Counted from the first letter of the stretch, positions 33,169 through 42,504 are shown. The stretch is DNA of 64,000 nucleotides from Paludibaculum fermentans (GCF_015277775.1 NZ_CP063849.1:3410001-3474000), one strand, 5' to 3'. Program-made: numbers and translations. Notes: generated by a model not told the origin, from the letters alone.

Positions 33169-35568
33169 TTATTCGCTTCGGAGTACTGTGGCCGGGTCGA
33201 CTCGCATGGCGCGCCTTGCGGGGGCCAGGCTGGCGGTTAGGGCTACCGCGAAGAGGAGCAGCGCGACGGCCAGGTAGACTCGCGGGTCCTGCGGCTCCAG
33301 GCCGTCGCTGGCGGCTCTTAGTAGCGGCGTGACTGCGTAGGCGGCGGGCAGGCCCACTAGCAGGCCGATGCCCGCCTGGCGGGCTCCGCCCTGGAGGACC
33401 ATGCGGAAGACGGAGCGGTGGGTCGCTCCCAGGGCGAGGCGGATGCCTATTTCCCGGATGCGGCGGGCGGCCGTGTAGGCCATGACGCCGTAGGTTCCGA
33501 CCGCGGCGAGGATGAGGGCGATGATCGCGAGTCCGAATAGGACCTTGGTGGTGGCGCGCTGGCCGGAGGTGCGGGTGAGTAAGAGTTGCTCCATGGTCTG
33601 GAGGCGGAAGAGCGGCTGCTCGCGGTCGAGCTGCCAGACGGCGGCGCGCATGGAGCCGGCCGCGGACTGACCGGCCTGGCGGCTGCGGGCGACGAGGGTC
33701 ATGATGCGCTCGGCGGCCTGGGCGTGGGGGCGGTAGATTTCGGGGCGCGGCGGATCGTCGATTCCTTCGTGGCGGACGTCGCGGGCCAAGCCGATGACGG
33801 TGAGCCAGGGCTCGTTGTCGTGAGCGATGCGGAGGCGGCGGCCCAACGGGTTGGGATCGCCGGGCCAGTAGCGCCGGGCAAAGGTCTCGTTCACGATGAC
33901 GACCCGCCTGGCGGATGAATCGTCCTGGGGGGAGAAGTCGCGGCCGGAGAGGAGGGGGATCTTCAAGGTGCGAAAGTAGCCGGGGCTCACGATCATGCTG
34001 CCGGCGGCCTGGTCGCGATCTTGCTCGCGGGTACCTTCCACCTTCACGGAGAGATAGCTGTTGTCACCGGTGAGGGGCAGGGTCTGGACGAGGGCGGCGG
34101 ACTCCACCTGGGCGTCGCGGCGGAGGTTCTGGAGGGCGCGGTCGTAGAAGTCGACGACCTGCGGGCCGGTGGCATAGCGGGTCTGAGGGAGCAGGATGTA
34201 GGCGACGGTGAGGTTTCGCGTGTCGAAGCCGGGCGTGAGCGACTGTTGGCGAATGAGACTGCGGATCATCATGGTGCTGGCGGTGACGAGGACCAGGGCC
34301 AGTGCCATTTCGGCGACGACGAGGCTATTGAGGACGATGTGGCGGCCGGAGGAGGAGCCGCGGCCCGCGTCCTGGAGCGAGCCCGCCAGATTACCGCGCG
34401 TGAGGAGCAGGGCGGGCAGGAAGCCGAAGACGACGGCGCAGCCGACGGAGAGAGTGAGGCCGAAGGCGAGGGCGGAGAGGTCGACATGGGCGAGTTCGAA
34501 GATCTGCATTTCGGGCGGGGCGATGCGCTTGAGGAGGGGGACGGTGCAGTAGGAGGTGAGGACGCCGACGGCTCCGGCCAGGAGGGAGACGAGGAGGCTC
34601 TCGACGAGTTGGAGACGCACCAGTGTGCCGCGGCTGGCACCGAGGGCGGCGCGCAGGGCGAGTTCGCGGTGGCGCTGGGTGCCTCGGGCGAGTTGAAGGC
34701 TGGCGACATTGGCGCAGGCGATGAGGAGGACGAAACCAACGGCGCCGAACATAGCTCCGGCGGATGCACGGGCGGCCTTGGGGATGACACGATCAGAGAG
34801 AGGGCGGACGGAGCCGCGCCACTGCTCGCCGTTCTGCGGGTCCTCTTTGGCGATGCGTTCGGAGATGGCGCGGACCTGGGCGTCGGCCTGGGCGGGGGAG
34901 ACTCCGGGATGGAGGCGGGCGATGGCGTTCAGGCCGCGCGCGCCGCGGGTGCGCTGGGCTGGCTCGAGGGCAAGGGGCAGCCAGAGGTCGGACTGGCGGT
35001 AGAGGAAGTGGAAGGTGGCTGGCATGACGCCGATGACGGTGTAGTTGCGGCCGTTGAGGCGGAGGTCGCGGCCGAGGACATCCGACGCGCCCCGGAAGAG
35101 GCCTTGCCAGAGGGCATAGGAGATGACAGCGACGCGGGCTTCGGTCGTCGGCCCCTCGGAGGGAGTGAAGGCGCGGCCCATGGCGGGCGCGACGCCGAGG
35201 GTCGGGAAGAAGTCAGGAGTCACCTGCATGGCGGGCAGGTGCTGGGGTTCGCCCTCGCCGCTGTAGGCGACGGGCCGCGAGGTGTAGGCGGCCAGGGAGG
35301 CGATGCCGGCGGCGGCGCGCCAGTCGGCGATGTCCTGCAGGCTGACGGAGGCCTGGCGGAAACCGCGGGCGGCGTTGGTCTGGGGGACTCCGGCGAGTTC
35401 GGACACATGGGGATAGGGCAGCGGCACGGAGATCATCAGGCCGACGACGGAGAAGATGGCGACGTTGGCGCCCACGCCGAGCGAGAGGGCGAGGATCGCC
35501 ACGAGAGCCCAAACGCGATTGCGCGCCAGCATCCTGGCGGCGAGATGGAAGTCCTGCAGGAGCGCCAT
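33169..35568 (-). CDS. ADOP-type ABC transporter permease (MacB/FtsX)
   Basis: A 799-residue orphan permease of the kind abundant in Acidobacteria. The ATG at 35568 begins MALLQDFHLAARMLARNRVW, the usual ADOP start; the open frame continues upstream but is antisense to the lipase. Order: N-terminal helix (LALSLGVGANVAIFSVV), MacB-like periplasmic domain, first FtsX block (~residues 265-420, ACANVASLQLARGTQRHREL), a second periplasmic domain (~480-650) and a C-terminal FtsX block (LAAVGTYGVMAYTAARRIRE). No ATPase is adjacent, as is typical for this family. Probable role in export or signalling to the envelope. A decayed relative lies at 22560-23090. Confidence 0.92.
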   Translation of the reverse strand: MALLQDFHLAARMLARNRVWALVAILALSLGVGANVAIFSVVGLMISVPLPYPHVSELAGVPQTNAARGFRQASVSLQDIADWRAAAGIASLAAYTSRPVAYSGEGEPQHLPAMQVTPDFFPTLGVAPAMGRAFTPSEGPTTEARVAVISYALWQGLFRGASDVLGRDLRLNGRNYTVIGVMPATFHFLYRQSDLWLPLALEPAQRTRGARGLNAIARLHPGVSPAQADAQVRAISERIAKEDPQNGEQWRGSVRPLSDRVIPKAARASAGAMFGAVGFVLLIACANVASLQLARGTQRHRELALRAALGASRGTLVRLQLVESLLVSLLAGAVGVLTSYCTVPLLKRIAPPEMQIFELAHVDLSALAFGLTLSVGCAVVFGFLPALLLTRGNLAGSLQDAGRGSSSGRHIVLNSLVVAEMALALVLVTASTMMIRSLIRQQSLTPGFDTRNLTVAYILLPQTRYATGPQVVDFYDRALQNLRRDAQVESAALVQTLPLTGDNSYLSVKVEGTREQDRDQAAGSMIVSPGYFRTLKIPLLSGRDFSPQDDSSARRVVIVNETFARRYWPGDPNPLGRRLRIAHDNEPWLTVIGLARDVRHEGIDDPPRPEIYRPHAQAAERIMTLVARSRQAGQSAAGSMRAAVWQLDREQPLFRLQTMEQLLLTRTSGQRATTKVLFGLAIIALILAAVGTYGVMAYTAARRIREIGIRLALGATHRSVFRMVLQGGARQAGIGLLVGLPAAYAVTPLLRAASDGLEPQDPRVYLAVALLLFAVALTASLAPARRAMRVDPATVLRSE

Positions 35569-35832
35569 GTATTCAGGTACGAAGGTCCGTTGTGGAAGGT
35601 TCCGTCGGGTGGAGTGGCGTCGGGCAGGCTGCCGGGGTTTGTCAGAGATGCAGAGGTCAATGTTCCCCTGCCGGATGCTCGACGCTCCTCGATCGTGATT
35701 GGGTTCGATTGGGAATGATTGCCTGGAAGTTAGGCTCCTGCAGGGAAATGGCGGGTTATACTTGACACCTCGCCAGTGGAGCCGACGGGCGGCCTTCGGA
35801 GCAGTCACGCTGGTGCAGAGGGAGGTTCCAGG

Positions 35833-36786
35833 ATGAAGAGCGCGTTCCAGTTCGATCCCAACGCCACCGAGTACACGACCAGCAATGCCGCGTTCCTTTG
35901 CGACGCCGCCGCACAGGCCTATGAGAATGAGGGCTCCTGCCGGGCGTGGGCGGCAGAGAACGGCTTTGCAGAGGGTTTCCACTTCATCGACACCAGCAAG
36001 CTCGACCCGCAGAGCGGGACACAGGGCTACGTGGCAGAGAGCGAGGCCGCGATCCTGGTTGCTTTCCGGGGGACCGAACCGGCGCAACTTCCCGATGTGG
36101 GCAGCGACCTCAAGACGATTCCGATCCCGTGGGAGGGCCTGGCGCGCGTTCACGGCGGCTTCTTCCGTGCGTTCTTCGCTGCCTGGAATAAGGACTTCGG
36201 CGGAGGCCGCATCTTTCCGGATCTGCTCCGGAACAGTGGCGGCCGCAAGATCTGGATCACGGGCCACAGCCTGGGTGGGGCGCTGGCGCAGATCTGCGCG
36301 ACGCAGACGGAACTGCGCGATGCGATTCCGGTTCACGCGGTCTACACGTACGGCCAGCCTCGTGTCGGCGACGAGCAGTTTGCGCGGATCATGAACGAGA
36401 AACTGGGCCACAAGATCTTCCGGCTGGTGAATGACCGCGACATCGTGCCCCGGGTCCCGCTTTACACGATGGAATACCGCCACTATGGGCGGCAATTTTA
36501 CTTCGACCGAAATCGCAGCATGACCGAGAGCCAGGCCTCCGTGGAGACCCTGATGGAGGCCTTGAACTCCTTTCGACAGACGATCCGGATGGATCAACTG
36601 CAGGGCGCGTTGGCGGATGCGGTGCGCCACCTGATTGGGCCCTCCCGCGGCGGGCTGGATGACGGGAGCCTGCTGAAAGAACTGGAACAGGCGCTGGACC
36701 TAAAGAAACTAGCCGCTGAGAATACGGAGCAGATCGGCGACCATCTGATGCCATCGGGATACAAGCTGCTGTTCCCGGCGAGCTAG
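35833..36786 (+). CDS. Class 3 (fungal-type) lipase family protein
   Basis: A 317-residue protein starting at an ATG with GGGAGG 8-13 bases upstream. The nucleophile elbow is WITGHSLGGALAQ (Ser146), the aspartate is in LVNDRDIVPRVP and a histidine follows in YRHYGRQFYF, the normal order for the Lipase_3 family. The oxyanion-hole region is LVAFRGTEP. There is no signal peptide, so an intracellular lipase or esterase, or release by another route, is expected. A ~70-residue C-terminal helical extension with leucine/lysine content follows the hydrolase core. It is divergent from the ADOP permease gene. Confidence 0.9.
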   Translation: MKSAFQFDPNATEYTTSNAAFLCDAAAQAYENEGSCRAWAAENGFAEGFHFIDTSKLDPQSGTQGYVAESEAAILVAFRGTEPAQLPDVGSDLKTIPIPWEGLARVHGGFFRAFFAAWNKDFGGGRIFPDLLRNSGGRKIWITGHSLGGALAQICATQTELRDAIPVHAVYTYGQPRVGDEQFARIMNEKLGHKIFRLVNDRDIVPRVPLYTMEYRHYGRQFYFDRNRSMTESQASVETLMEALNSFRQTIRMDQLQGALADAVRHLIGPSRGGLDDGSLLKELEQALDLKKLAAENTEQIGDHLMPSGYKLLFPAS

Positions 36787-36820
36787 CCGGTTCCGCTTGA
36801 GGCCGATTTCCCGGAAGGCC

Positions 36821-37234
36821 CTATTTGGGGTTTGCCGGTTTGGCTGGTTCGGCGGCAGGCGCGTCCTTTGACTTGGCCAGCGACTCGTTGACGCGTTTCA
36901 CAAAATCGCCGGAGTCGTTGTGTTCAAAGCCGCTGTAGTTGGACTGCACCTCCATCTCGCAGCCGGACCCTTGAGGGTTCAAGGAGACTGTGTTGGGGCG
37001 TTGGCGGAGGGTGCCCGTGACGGTGACGTGCGCTGAGTGCTTCACGCTGTAGGTGGCGATCATGCGGGTCTCATCCGAGACTTTGATTGTGTAGTTTTCC
37101 GCGTTCCCGAGGGTGGCCTTGACGGCTGTCCACACATCGCCGCAAGCCTGGGAGTATGTGGATTTGTGAGCCTTGCCGCGTACGGGGAGGGCGCATACGC
37201 AGAGAAGAAGAGCAACTGTGGCTAATCTCAGCAT
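36821..37234 (-). CDS. Small secreted protein of unknown function
   Basis: A 137-residue protein starting at an ATG with AGGA about ten bases upstream and a signal peptide (MLRLATVALLLCVCALPVRG). The mature ~115 residues contain one Cys pair (ACGDVW, GCEME), alternating beta strands (HVTVTGTLRQRPNTVSL) and an Ala/Pro/Lys tail. The layout recalls small lipocalin-like or DUF-type periplasmic proteins, but no family is recognised. It is convergent with the lipase gene, 34 bases away. Confidence 0.68.
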   Translation of the reverse strand: MLRLATVALLLCVCALPVRGKAHKSTYSQACGDVWTAVKATLGNAENYTIKVSDETRMIATYSVKHSAHVTVTGTLRQRPNTVSLNPQGSGCEMEVQSNYSGFEHNDSGDFVKRVNESLAKSKDAPAAEPAKPANPK

Positions 37235-37682
37235 GGCATTTCGTCCTACTTCGACCGTTTTCTCCTGATTAGAGAGGAGACCAGGGGGGAGTATACGTCC
37301 GCGAACGTGTGGGAGCAATGGGTGGGCAGGAGATGTGGGCAGGAGATGACTTTGCTCCGGTTGGTTGGGGGAGTCCGGTGAACTATTCGTTGAACACGCG
37401 TGGGGGGCCGTGGCCCGCTCCATTGACGACGCGCCGGCAAAGGGTCGTCCGGATGGGGTCGTTGCAGCTCTTCAACGGGCTATCCGCTCACTCACGTTCG
37501 CGGCTCAATTTGCGGCTTCCGCCGCTTTGGCGGCCCGTGGGGCCACACAGGGACTCACTTAGCTGCGCGGCTCCAAACAGGGCACGACATCTTGCCGTGG
37601 CGCCGGGTGAGGACCGGGCTCAACGGACTTTCCGGTCTGGAATTGGAGTAAGATACGAGGTCGTCCAGGGAGGACGCTCCTC
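37235..37682. other. Non-coding gap with dispersed repeat copy I
   Basis: About 450 bases upstream of the aldo/keto reductase. Family-1 copy I lies at about 37460-37510 (GTTGCAGCTCTTCAACGGGC then TATCCGCTCACTCACGTTCG), nearly identical to copy A near 16690, and is followed by the GGCGGCCCGTGGGGCC module. No gene is seen. Confidence 0.7.
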
Positions 37683-38618
37683 GTGAATCGAAGAGTTTTT
37701 GCCGGCGTGGTGTTTGCGGGTCTGGCAGCGCCGAGAGCGGCGCGGGCGAAAGCGGGCGATATCCCCATGCGCACGCTGGGGCGGACGGGGGAGAAGATCA
37801 CCATCATCGGCCAGGGCGGCGCGCGCTTCGGCCTGATTCCGCTGGATGAAGGAAAGGCCGTGGTACGGCGCGCCTATGAACTCGGGATCAACTATTTCGA
37901 CATGGCTCGCGCGTACACCAAGGGCTATGGCGAAGAGGTCTACGGGGCTGTGATTCCGGAGTTCCGGAAGGAGATTTTCCTCACCACCAAATCGCTGCAA
38001 AGGACAAGGCAGGGGGCGGAGGCGGACCTGGAAACCTCGCTGCGGACGATGAAGACCGATCACGTGGATCTGTGGCAGCTACACATGGTCTCGACGATGC
38101 GGGAGGTGGAGCAGATCTTCGCTCCGGGCGGCGCGATCGAGGCATTCGAGGCGGCAAAGAAGGCCGGCAAGTGCCGCTACATCGGATATACGAATTGCCG
38201 CGATCCCCAGGTGCATGTGGAGATGCTGAAGCACGCCGAGCGGTTCGACACCTGCCTGATGCCGCTGCATGTGGCGGACACCTGCTTTTCCGAGTCCCCG
38301 AAGATGAGCTTCGAGCAGACGGCCCTGCCGGCAGCGGTGGAGCGAGGGGTGGGCATTTTCGCCATCAAGGTGTTTGGCAATGCCTTCCTGCTGCGCACAT
38401 TCAGCGCGGGGGATTGCCTGCGGTACACGCTGAGCCTGCCCATCACAGCAACGCCGCTGGGCGCGTGCACGCTGGGGCAGATCGAGGATGATGTGCGCAT
38501 CGCACAGAAGTTCAAGCCGCTCACCGCGGAGGAGAAGCAGGCCCTGGTGGCGCGGGCAGCGAGCGGGAAGTTCGATGCGATTCGGGGTCCGGCGCTGGAG
38601 TACTGGAAGACGCGCTGA
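37683..38618 (+). CDS. Aldo/keto reductase with export signal
   Basis: A 311-residue protein starting at GTG. MNRRVFAGVVFAGLAAPRAA is a short signal with an RRxF pair, suggesting Tat export of a folded, cofactor-loaded enzyme. The reductase core shows the catalytic tetrad: Asp and Tyr in NYFDMARAYT, Lys in LTTKS and His in LWQLHMV, on a TIM barrel. The cofactor is normally NADPH. It precedes the transporter ATPase by 120 bases on the same strand; whether it belongs to the ergothioneine locus is uncertain because that gap may hold a promoter. Confidence 0.88.
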   Translation: MNRRVFAGVVFAGLAAPRAARAKAGDIPMRTLGRTGEKITIIGQGGARFGLIPLDEGKAVVRRAYELGINYFDMARAYTKGYGEEVYGAVIPEFRKEIFLTTKSLQRTRQGAEADLETSLRTMKTDHVDLWQLHMVSTMREVEQIFAPGGAIEAFEAAKKAGKCRYIGYTNCRDPQVHVEMLKHAERFDTCLMPLHVADTCFSESPKMSFEQTALPAAVERGVGIFAIKVFGNAFLLRTFSAGDCLRYTLSLPITATPLGACTLGQIEDDVRIAQKFKPLTAEEKQALVARAASGKFDAIRGPALEYWKTR

Positions 38619-38738
38619 GAGGCTGGACTGGGCCGATTGGCGGCCTCACCCAGCGGGCTGTGATGGTGAGATACAGAGGCCAGGAGTCGACACACCCAGT
38701 CGACTTTCCGTTGCTCTGAATGCTAGACTTTGGCGATC

Positions 38739-39518
38739 ATGATCCAGCTGGAGGCGCTCACCCGGCGCTTCGACGGGCAACGGGCGGTGGATTCGGTTTC
38801 ACTGGAGGTGGCCGAGGGCGAGCTGCTGGTGCTGCTCGGCGGGTCGGGCTCCGGCAAAACCACGACGCTCAAGATGATCAACCGGCTCATCGAGCCGACC
38901 AGCGGCAGGGTGCTGCTATCCGGTGAGAACGTAGCGGGGATGAAGCCGTACGAGCTGCGGCGGCGCATCGGGTATGTCTTCCAGCGGATCGGGCTGTTTC
39001 CCCACATGACGGTGGCCGAGAATATTGCGATTACTCCGGTGCTTCTGGGATGGGATCGGGACCGGATCCGCTCGCGCGTGGATGAGCTGCTGGAACTGGT
39101 CGAACTGGGTCCTGCCATGTATCGAGATCGCCGGCCGGAGGCGCTCTCGGGCGGCCAGGCGCAGCGGGTGGCCGTGGCCCGGGCGCTGGCGGCGGAGCCT
39201 CGGGTCATGCTACTGGATGAACCCTTCGGCGCGTTGGACCCGCTGACGCGGGGCAGGCTGCAGCAATCGTTCCTGCGGATCAGGCAGACGCTTGGGCTCA
39301 CGGCTATCTTTGTCACGCACGACGTGATGGAGGCGATCCTGCTGGGTGATCGTATCGCAGTCATGGATTCAGGGCGGGTCAAGCAGGTGGGCACGGCGCG
39401 GGAGCTACTGGACTCACCCGTGGACGAGTCCATTCGCGCATTGATCAATGCGCCCTGGAGCCAGGCCGAGATTGCATCGGACCGCGTGGGCCGCGGTCAC
39501 GGGACCACGCCAGCTTGA
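38739..39518 (+). CDS. Quaternary-amine-type ABC ATPase (OpuCA/EgtV-like)
   Basis: A 259-residue ATPase, ATG at 38739. Walker A LGGSGSGKTTTLK, Q-loop VFQRIGLFPHMTV, signature LSGGQAQRVAVARAL, Walker B VMLLDEPFGALDP and switch IFVTHD are all intact. It has no C-terminal CBS pair, unlike osmosensing OpuA-type ATPases. Its stop overlaps the TTG start of the permease/binding-protein gene (TTGA). Because the following genes include egtB and egtD, an ergothioneine importer (EgtUV-type) is more likely than an osmoprotectant importer; this is inference from architecture and context. Confidence 0.88.
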   Translation: MIQLEALTRRFDGQRAVDSVSLEVAEGELLVLLGGSGSGKTTTLKMINRLIEPTSGRVLLSGENVAGMKPYELRRRIGYVFQRIGLFPHMTVAENIAITPVLLGWDRDRIRSRVDELLELVELGPAMYRDRRPEALSGGQAQRVAVARALAAEPRVMLLDEPFGALDPLTRGRLQQSFLRIRQTLGLTAIFVTHDVMEAILLGDRIAVMDSGRVKQVGTARELLDSPVDESIRALINAPWSQAEIASDRVGRGHGTTPA

Positions 39519-41038
39519 ACGAGCAACTCCAACTCCTGCCGGGGTACCTCTCGGCGCACCTGGGCCTGACGCTGGCGGCGATCCTGGTGGGTGTGCTGGT
39601 GAGTGTCCCGCTGGGTGTGCTGGTGGCGGGGTCGAAGCGGCTGGAGCCGTTTGTCCTGGGGACGGCGAGCGTGATCCAGACGGTACCGAGCCTGGCGCTG
39701 CTGGCCTTCATGGTGCCGGCGCTGGCGGCATTGGGCATGCAGAGCATCGGCTATCTGCCGGCGCTCATCGGGCTGTGTCTCTATAGTGTGCTGCCCATCC
39801 TGCGCAATACGCTGGTGGGCCTGGCCAGTATCGAACCGGCGCTTCTCGAGGCAGCACAGAGCGTTGGCATGACTCCGGGGGAACAGCTTTTCCGCGTGGA
39901 ACTGCCCCTGGCCCTGCCGATGATCATTGCGGGGATCCGAACGGCGACGGTGTGGACTGTGGGCACGGCCACGCTCTCTACGCCGGTGGGCGCGCCGAGC
40001 CTGGGGAACTACATCTTCAGCGGCCTGCAAACGCGCAATTATGCGGCGGTGCTGGTGGGCTGTGTGGCGGCGGCGCTGCTGGCGCTGGCGCTGGACGGAC
40101 TGATTCGCGTGGTCGAATTGGGGTTGAGGCTGCGCCGCCGGGCACTCTGGATCGGCGCGTTGTGTGTATTCGCGGCGCTGGCGGCGTGGCCGCTCGCACG
40201 ACTGGCTGGCGCGTTCGCAGGCGGGGGAGCGCGGCCGGTACGGATCGGAGCCAAGAATTTCACCGAGCAGTACATCCTTTCGCGAATCATGTCGGGCCGC
40301 ATCCACGAGAGGACAGGCCAGCCTACTGAGTTGATTGAGTCGCTGGGCTCCACCGTGGTCTTCGATGCGCTGCGAAACGGGCAGATCGATGTTTATGTCG
40401 ATTACACGGGGACGTTGTGGGCGAACATCCTGGAGCGCAAGGACCGGCCTCCGAACCGGGCGGAAGTGCTGGAGGGCACGCGGAGCGGCTTGCGCGAGCG
40501 ATTCGGCGTGGAACTGCTGGCGGCGCTCGGCTTTGAGAATGCGTATGCGCTAGCGATGAACGGGCAGCAAGCCGAGGAGCTGAACGTCAGAAAGATCAGC
40601 GACCTGATCCCGTATGCGCCGAAGCTGCGATTGGGCAGCGACTACGAGTTCCTTTCGCGGCCGGAATGGAAGGCGCTGGAGGCGCGGTACGGACTCAGGT
40701 TTCAGGAGCAGAGGTCGATGGATCCGGCGCTGATGTACCAGGCGTTACGGAGCGGCGGGGTCGACCTGATCAGCGCGTTTTCCACGGATGGGCGGATCGT
40801 GCCATATCATCTTCGTGTGCTGGAAGACGATCGCGGAGCCATTCCGCCGTACGATGCGGTGATCCTGGTGAATGCCGTGTTTGCCCGCGAGCAACCCGCG
40901 GTGCTCGACGCTTTGCGTTCCCTGGCACAGAGCATTGATGGCGAGCGGATGAGAGCGTTGAATGCCGAGGTCGACCAGAGCCGGCACTCGCCCGCAGAAG
41001 CGGCCGCGGGGTTCCTCAAAGGCGCGGGCCACCGTTAA
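39515..41038 (+). CDS. Permease/substrate-binding fusion, EgtU/OpuC-like
   Basis: A 507-residue protein starting at TTG in a TTGA overlap with the ATPase gene. Residues ~1-220 are the six-helix permease with the EAA-type loop (LLEAAQSVGMTPGEQLFRVELP). After a linker helix, residues ~240-505 are a periplasmic type-II binding domain (RIGAKNFTEQYILSRIM, VDYTGTLWANIL, SDYEFLSRPEWKALE, DLISAFSTDGRIVPYHL). This fused layout is shared by OpuC-like betaine importers and by EgtU, the ergothioneine importer reported from Streptococcus pneumoniae and Helicobacter pylori. The adjacency to egtB and egtD argues for ergothioneine; the ligand pocket could not be checked. A partial inverted copy lies at 27528-28222. 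Confidence 0.85.
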   Translation: MNEQLQLLPGYLSAHLGLTLAAILVGVLVSVPLGVLVAGSKRLEPFVLGTASVIQTVPSLALLAFMVPALAALGMQSIGYLPALIGLCLYSVLPILRNTLVGLASIEPALLEAAQSVGMTPGEQLFRVELPLALPMIIAGIRTATVWTVGTATLSTPVGAPSLGNYIFSGLQTRNYAAVLVGCVAAALLALALDGLIRVVELGLRLRRRALWIGALCVFAALAAWPLARLAGAFAGGGARPVRIGAKNFTEQYILSRIMSGRIHERTGQPTELIESLGSTVVFDALRNGQIDVYVDYTGTLWANILERKDRPPNRAEVLEGTRSGLRERFGVELLAALGFENAYALAMNGQQAEELNVRKISDLIPYAPKLRLGSDYEFLSRPEWKALEARYGLRFQEQRSMDPALMYQALRSGGVDLISAFSTDGRIVPYHLRVLEDDRGAIPPYDAVILVNAVFAREQPAVLDALRSLAQSIDGERMRALNAEVDQSRHSPAEAAAGFLKGAGHR

Positions 41039-41101
41039 GCAGCTCAGTGCGAAATTGCAGCGGTTGTGCGGGAAGGTCCCAAATCGCGTTATCATCGGCG
41101 C

Positions 41102-42502
41102 ATGGACCGGGCTGTTACGGGGCAGTACAGCGCGATCGTGATCGGAACTGGGCAGGCGGGACCGTCTCTCGCCGCGAAGTTAGCGGGCGCGGGACAGAAG
41201 GTCGCCATCATCGAGCGTGCCAAGTTCGGAGGCACGTGTGTCAACACAGGGTGCATTCCCACCAAAACCCTCGTCGCCAGCGCACGGGCTGCCTACATTG
41301 CGCGCCGTGCGGCCGACTTCGGGGTGATGATCGACGGCTCAATCAGCGTCGATATGAAGCGCGTGAAAGCGCGCAAGGACCAGGTCTCCGGGGCGTCACG
41401 AACAGGCCTCGAACACAGGCTCAAAAATACGCCCAACTGCACGGTATACGAAGGACATGCGCGATTCCTGTCCGACCGTGAAGTACAGGTGGGCGACGCT
41501 GTCCTGACCGCTGAGCGGATCTACATCAATACCGGAGGACGGGCCACGGTGCCGGCCATTTCCGGCCTGGACCAGGTGCCGTATCTCACCAACTCGTCGA
41601 TGATGGACGTCGACTTCCTGCCGCCGCATCTCGTCATTATCGGGGGCAGTTACATCGGCCTCGAGTTCGCGCAGATGTACCGGCGGTTTGGCAGCAAGGT
41701 GACGATTGTGGAGCGTGGCGCGCGGCTGATCGCCCGGGAAGATCCGGCGGTTTGCGATGCGATCCGGACGATCCTGGAAAACGAACAGATCGAGGTCCGC
41801 CTGAACGCGGATTGCATCGCGGTGGCGAAGACGGCCGAGGGCGTGGAAGTCCGGGTGAACTGCGGCTCCGGCGACAACACGGTGCACGGATCCCACCTGC
41901 TGCTGGCGGTGGGACGGCAGCCCAATACGGACGACCTGGGCCTGGAGAATACGGGCATCCGGCGCAACCGGCGAGGCTACATCGAAGTCGACGACCAACT
42001 GCAAACCAGCGTACCCGGCGTATGGGCGATGGGCGATTGCAATGGACGAGGCGCGTTTACGCATACGTCCTACAACGACTTTGAGATCGTGGCGGCGAAC
42101 CTGCTGGACCACGATCCGCGGCGTGTATCAGACCGCATTACGGCTTACGCACTCTACATTGATCCGCCACTGGGGCGTGCCGGAATGACTGAGTCAGAGA
42201 TCCTGAGCTCAGGACGCCCTGCCCTGGTTGGAGCGCGCCCGATGACACGGGTTGGGCGGGCCAATGAGAAGGGTGAAACACAGGGCTTCATGCGGGTCAC
42301 GGTCGACGCCGAAACGAAGATGATTCTCGGCGCGGCTATTCTCGGCGTCGAAGGCGACGAAGCAATCCACTGCATTCTGGATGTGATGTACGCGAAGGCC
42401 CCGTATACGGTGCTGCAGCGGGCGATGCACATTCATCCCACCGTCTCCGAACTCATCCCAACAGTGTTGGGCGAACTGAAACCACTCGAGAAAACCACCT
42501 AA
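41102..42502 (+). CDS. Class I flavoprotein disulfide reductase
   Basis: A 466-residue FAD/NAD(P)H enzyme. The ATG at 41102 begins the FAD-binding strand (YSAIVIGTGQAGPSLAAKLAG). The redox disulfide is C46-C51 in GGTCVNTGCIPTK, the NAD(P) fold is GGSYIGLEFAQMYRRFG, the second FAD motif is GVWAMGDCNG, and the C-terminal HPTVSE contributes the catalytic His-Glu pair to the partner subunit. It lacks the N-terminal heavy-metal domain and the C-terminal vicinal cysteines of mercuric reductase, so a low-molecular-weight disulfide substrate is likely. Lying 2 bases before egtB, it may reduce oxidised ergothioneine or a mixed disulfide (inference). Confidence 0.9.
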   Translation: MDRAVTGQYSAIVIGTGQAGPSLAAKLAGAGQKVAIIERAKFGGTCVNTGCIPTKTLVASARAAYIARRAADFGVMIDGSISVDMKRVKARKDQVSGASRTGLEHRLKNTPNCTVYEGHARFLSDREVQVGDAVLTAERIYINTGGRATVPAISGLDQVPYLTNSSMMDVDFLPPHLVIIGGSYIGLEFAQMYRRFGSKVTIVERGARLIAREDPAVCDAIRTILENEQIEVRLNADCIAVAKTAEGVEVRVNCGSGDNTVHGSHLLLAVGRQPNTDDLGLENTGIRRNRRGYIEVDDQLQTSVPGVWAMGDCNGRGAFTHTSYNDFEIVAANLLDHDPRRVSDRITAYALYIDPPLGRAGMTESEILSSGRPALVGARPMTRVGRANEKGETQGFMRVTVDAETKMILGAAILGVEGDEAIHCILDVMYAKAPYTVLQRAMHIHPTVSELIPTVLGELKPLEKTT

Positions 42503-42504
42503 CC

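Noticed and set aside
34021-35718. Plus-strand frame of 565 residues opposite the ADOP permease
   Set aside because: It is antisense to a clear FtsX/MacB permease and consists of Gly/Glu/Asp low-complexity sequence.
16630-37682. CRISPR array or integrated phage in the repeat-rich region
   Set aside because: Repeats differ in spacing and context, no regular short spacers, no cas, integrase, capsid or transposase gene is visible.
38739-41038. Simple osmoprotectant (OpuC) transporter
   Set aside because: Still possible, but the lack of CBS domains on the ATPase and the contiguous egtB and egtD genes make an ergothioneine importer the better reading; kept as the alternative.
41102-42502. Mercuric reductase
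   Set aside because: The redox core matches, but the C-terminal vicinal cysteine pair and the N-terminal metal-binding domain are missing and no mer genes are nearby.
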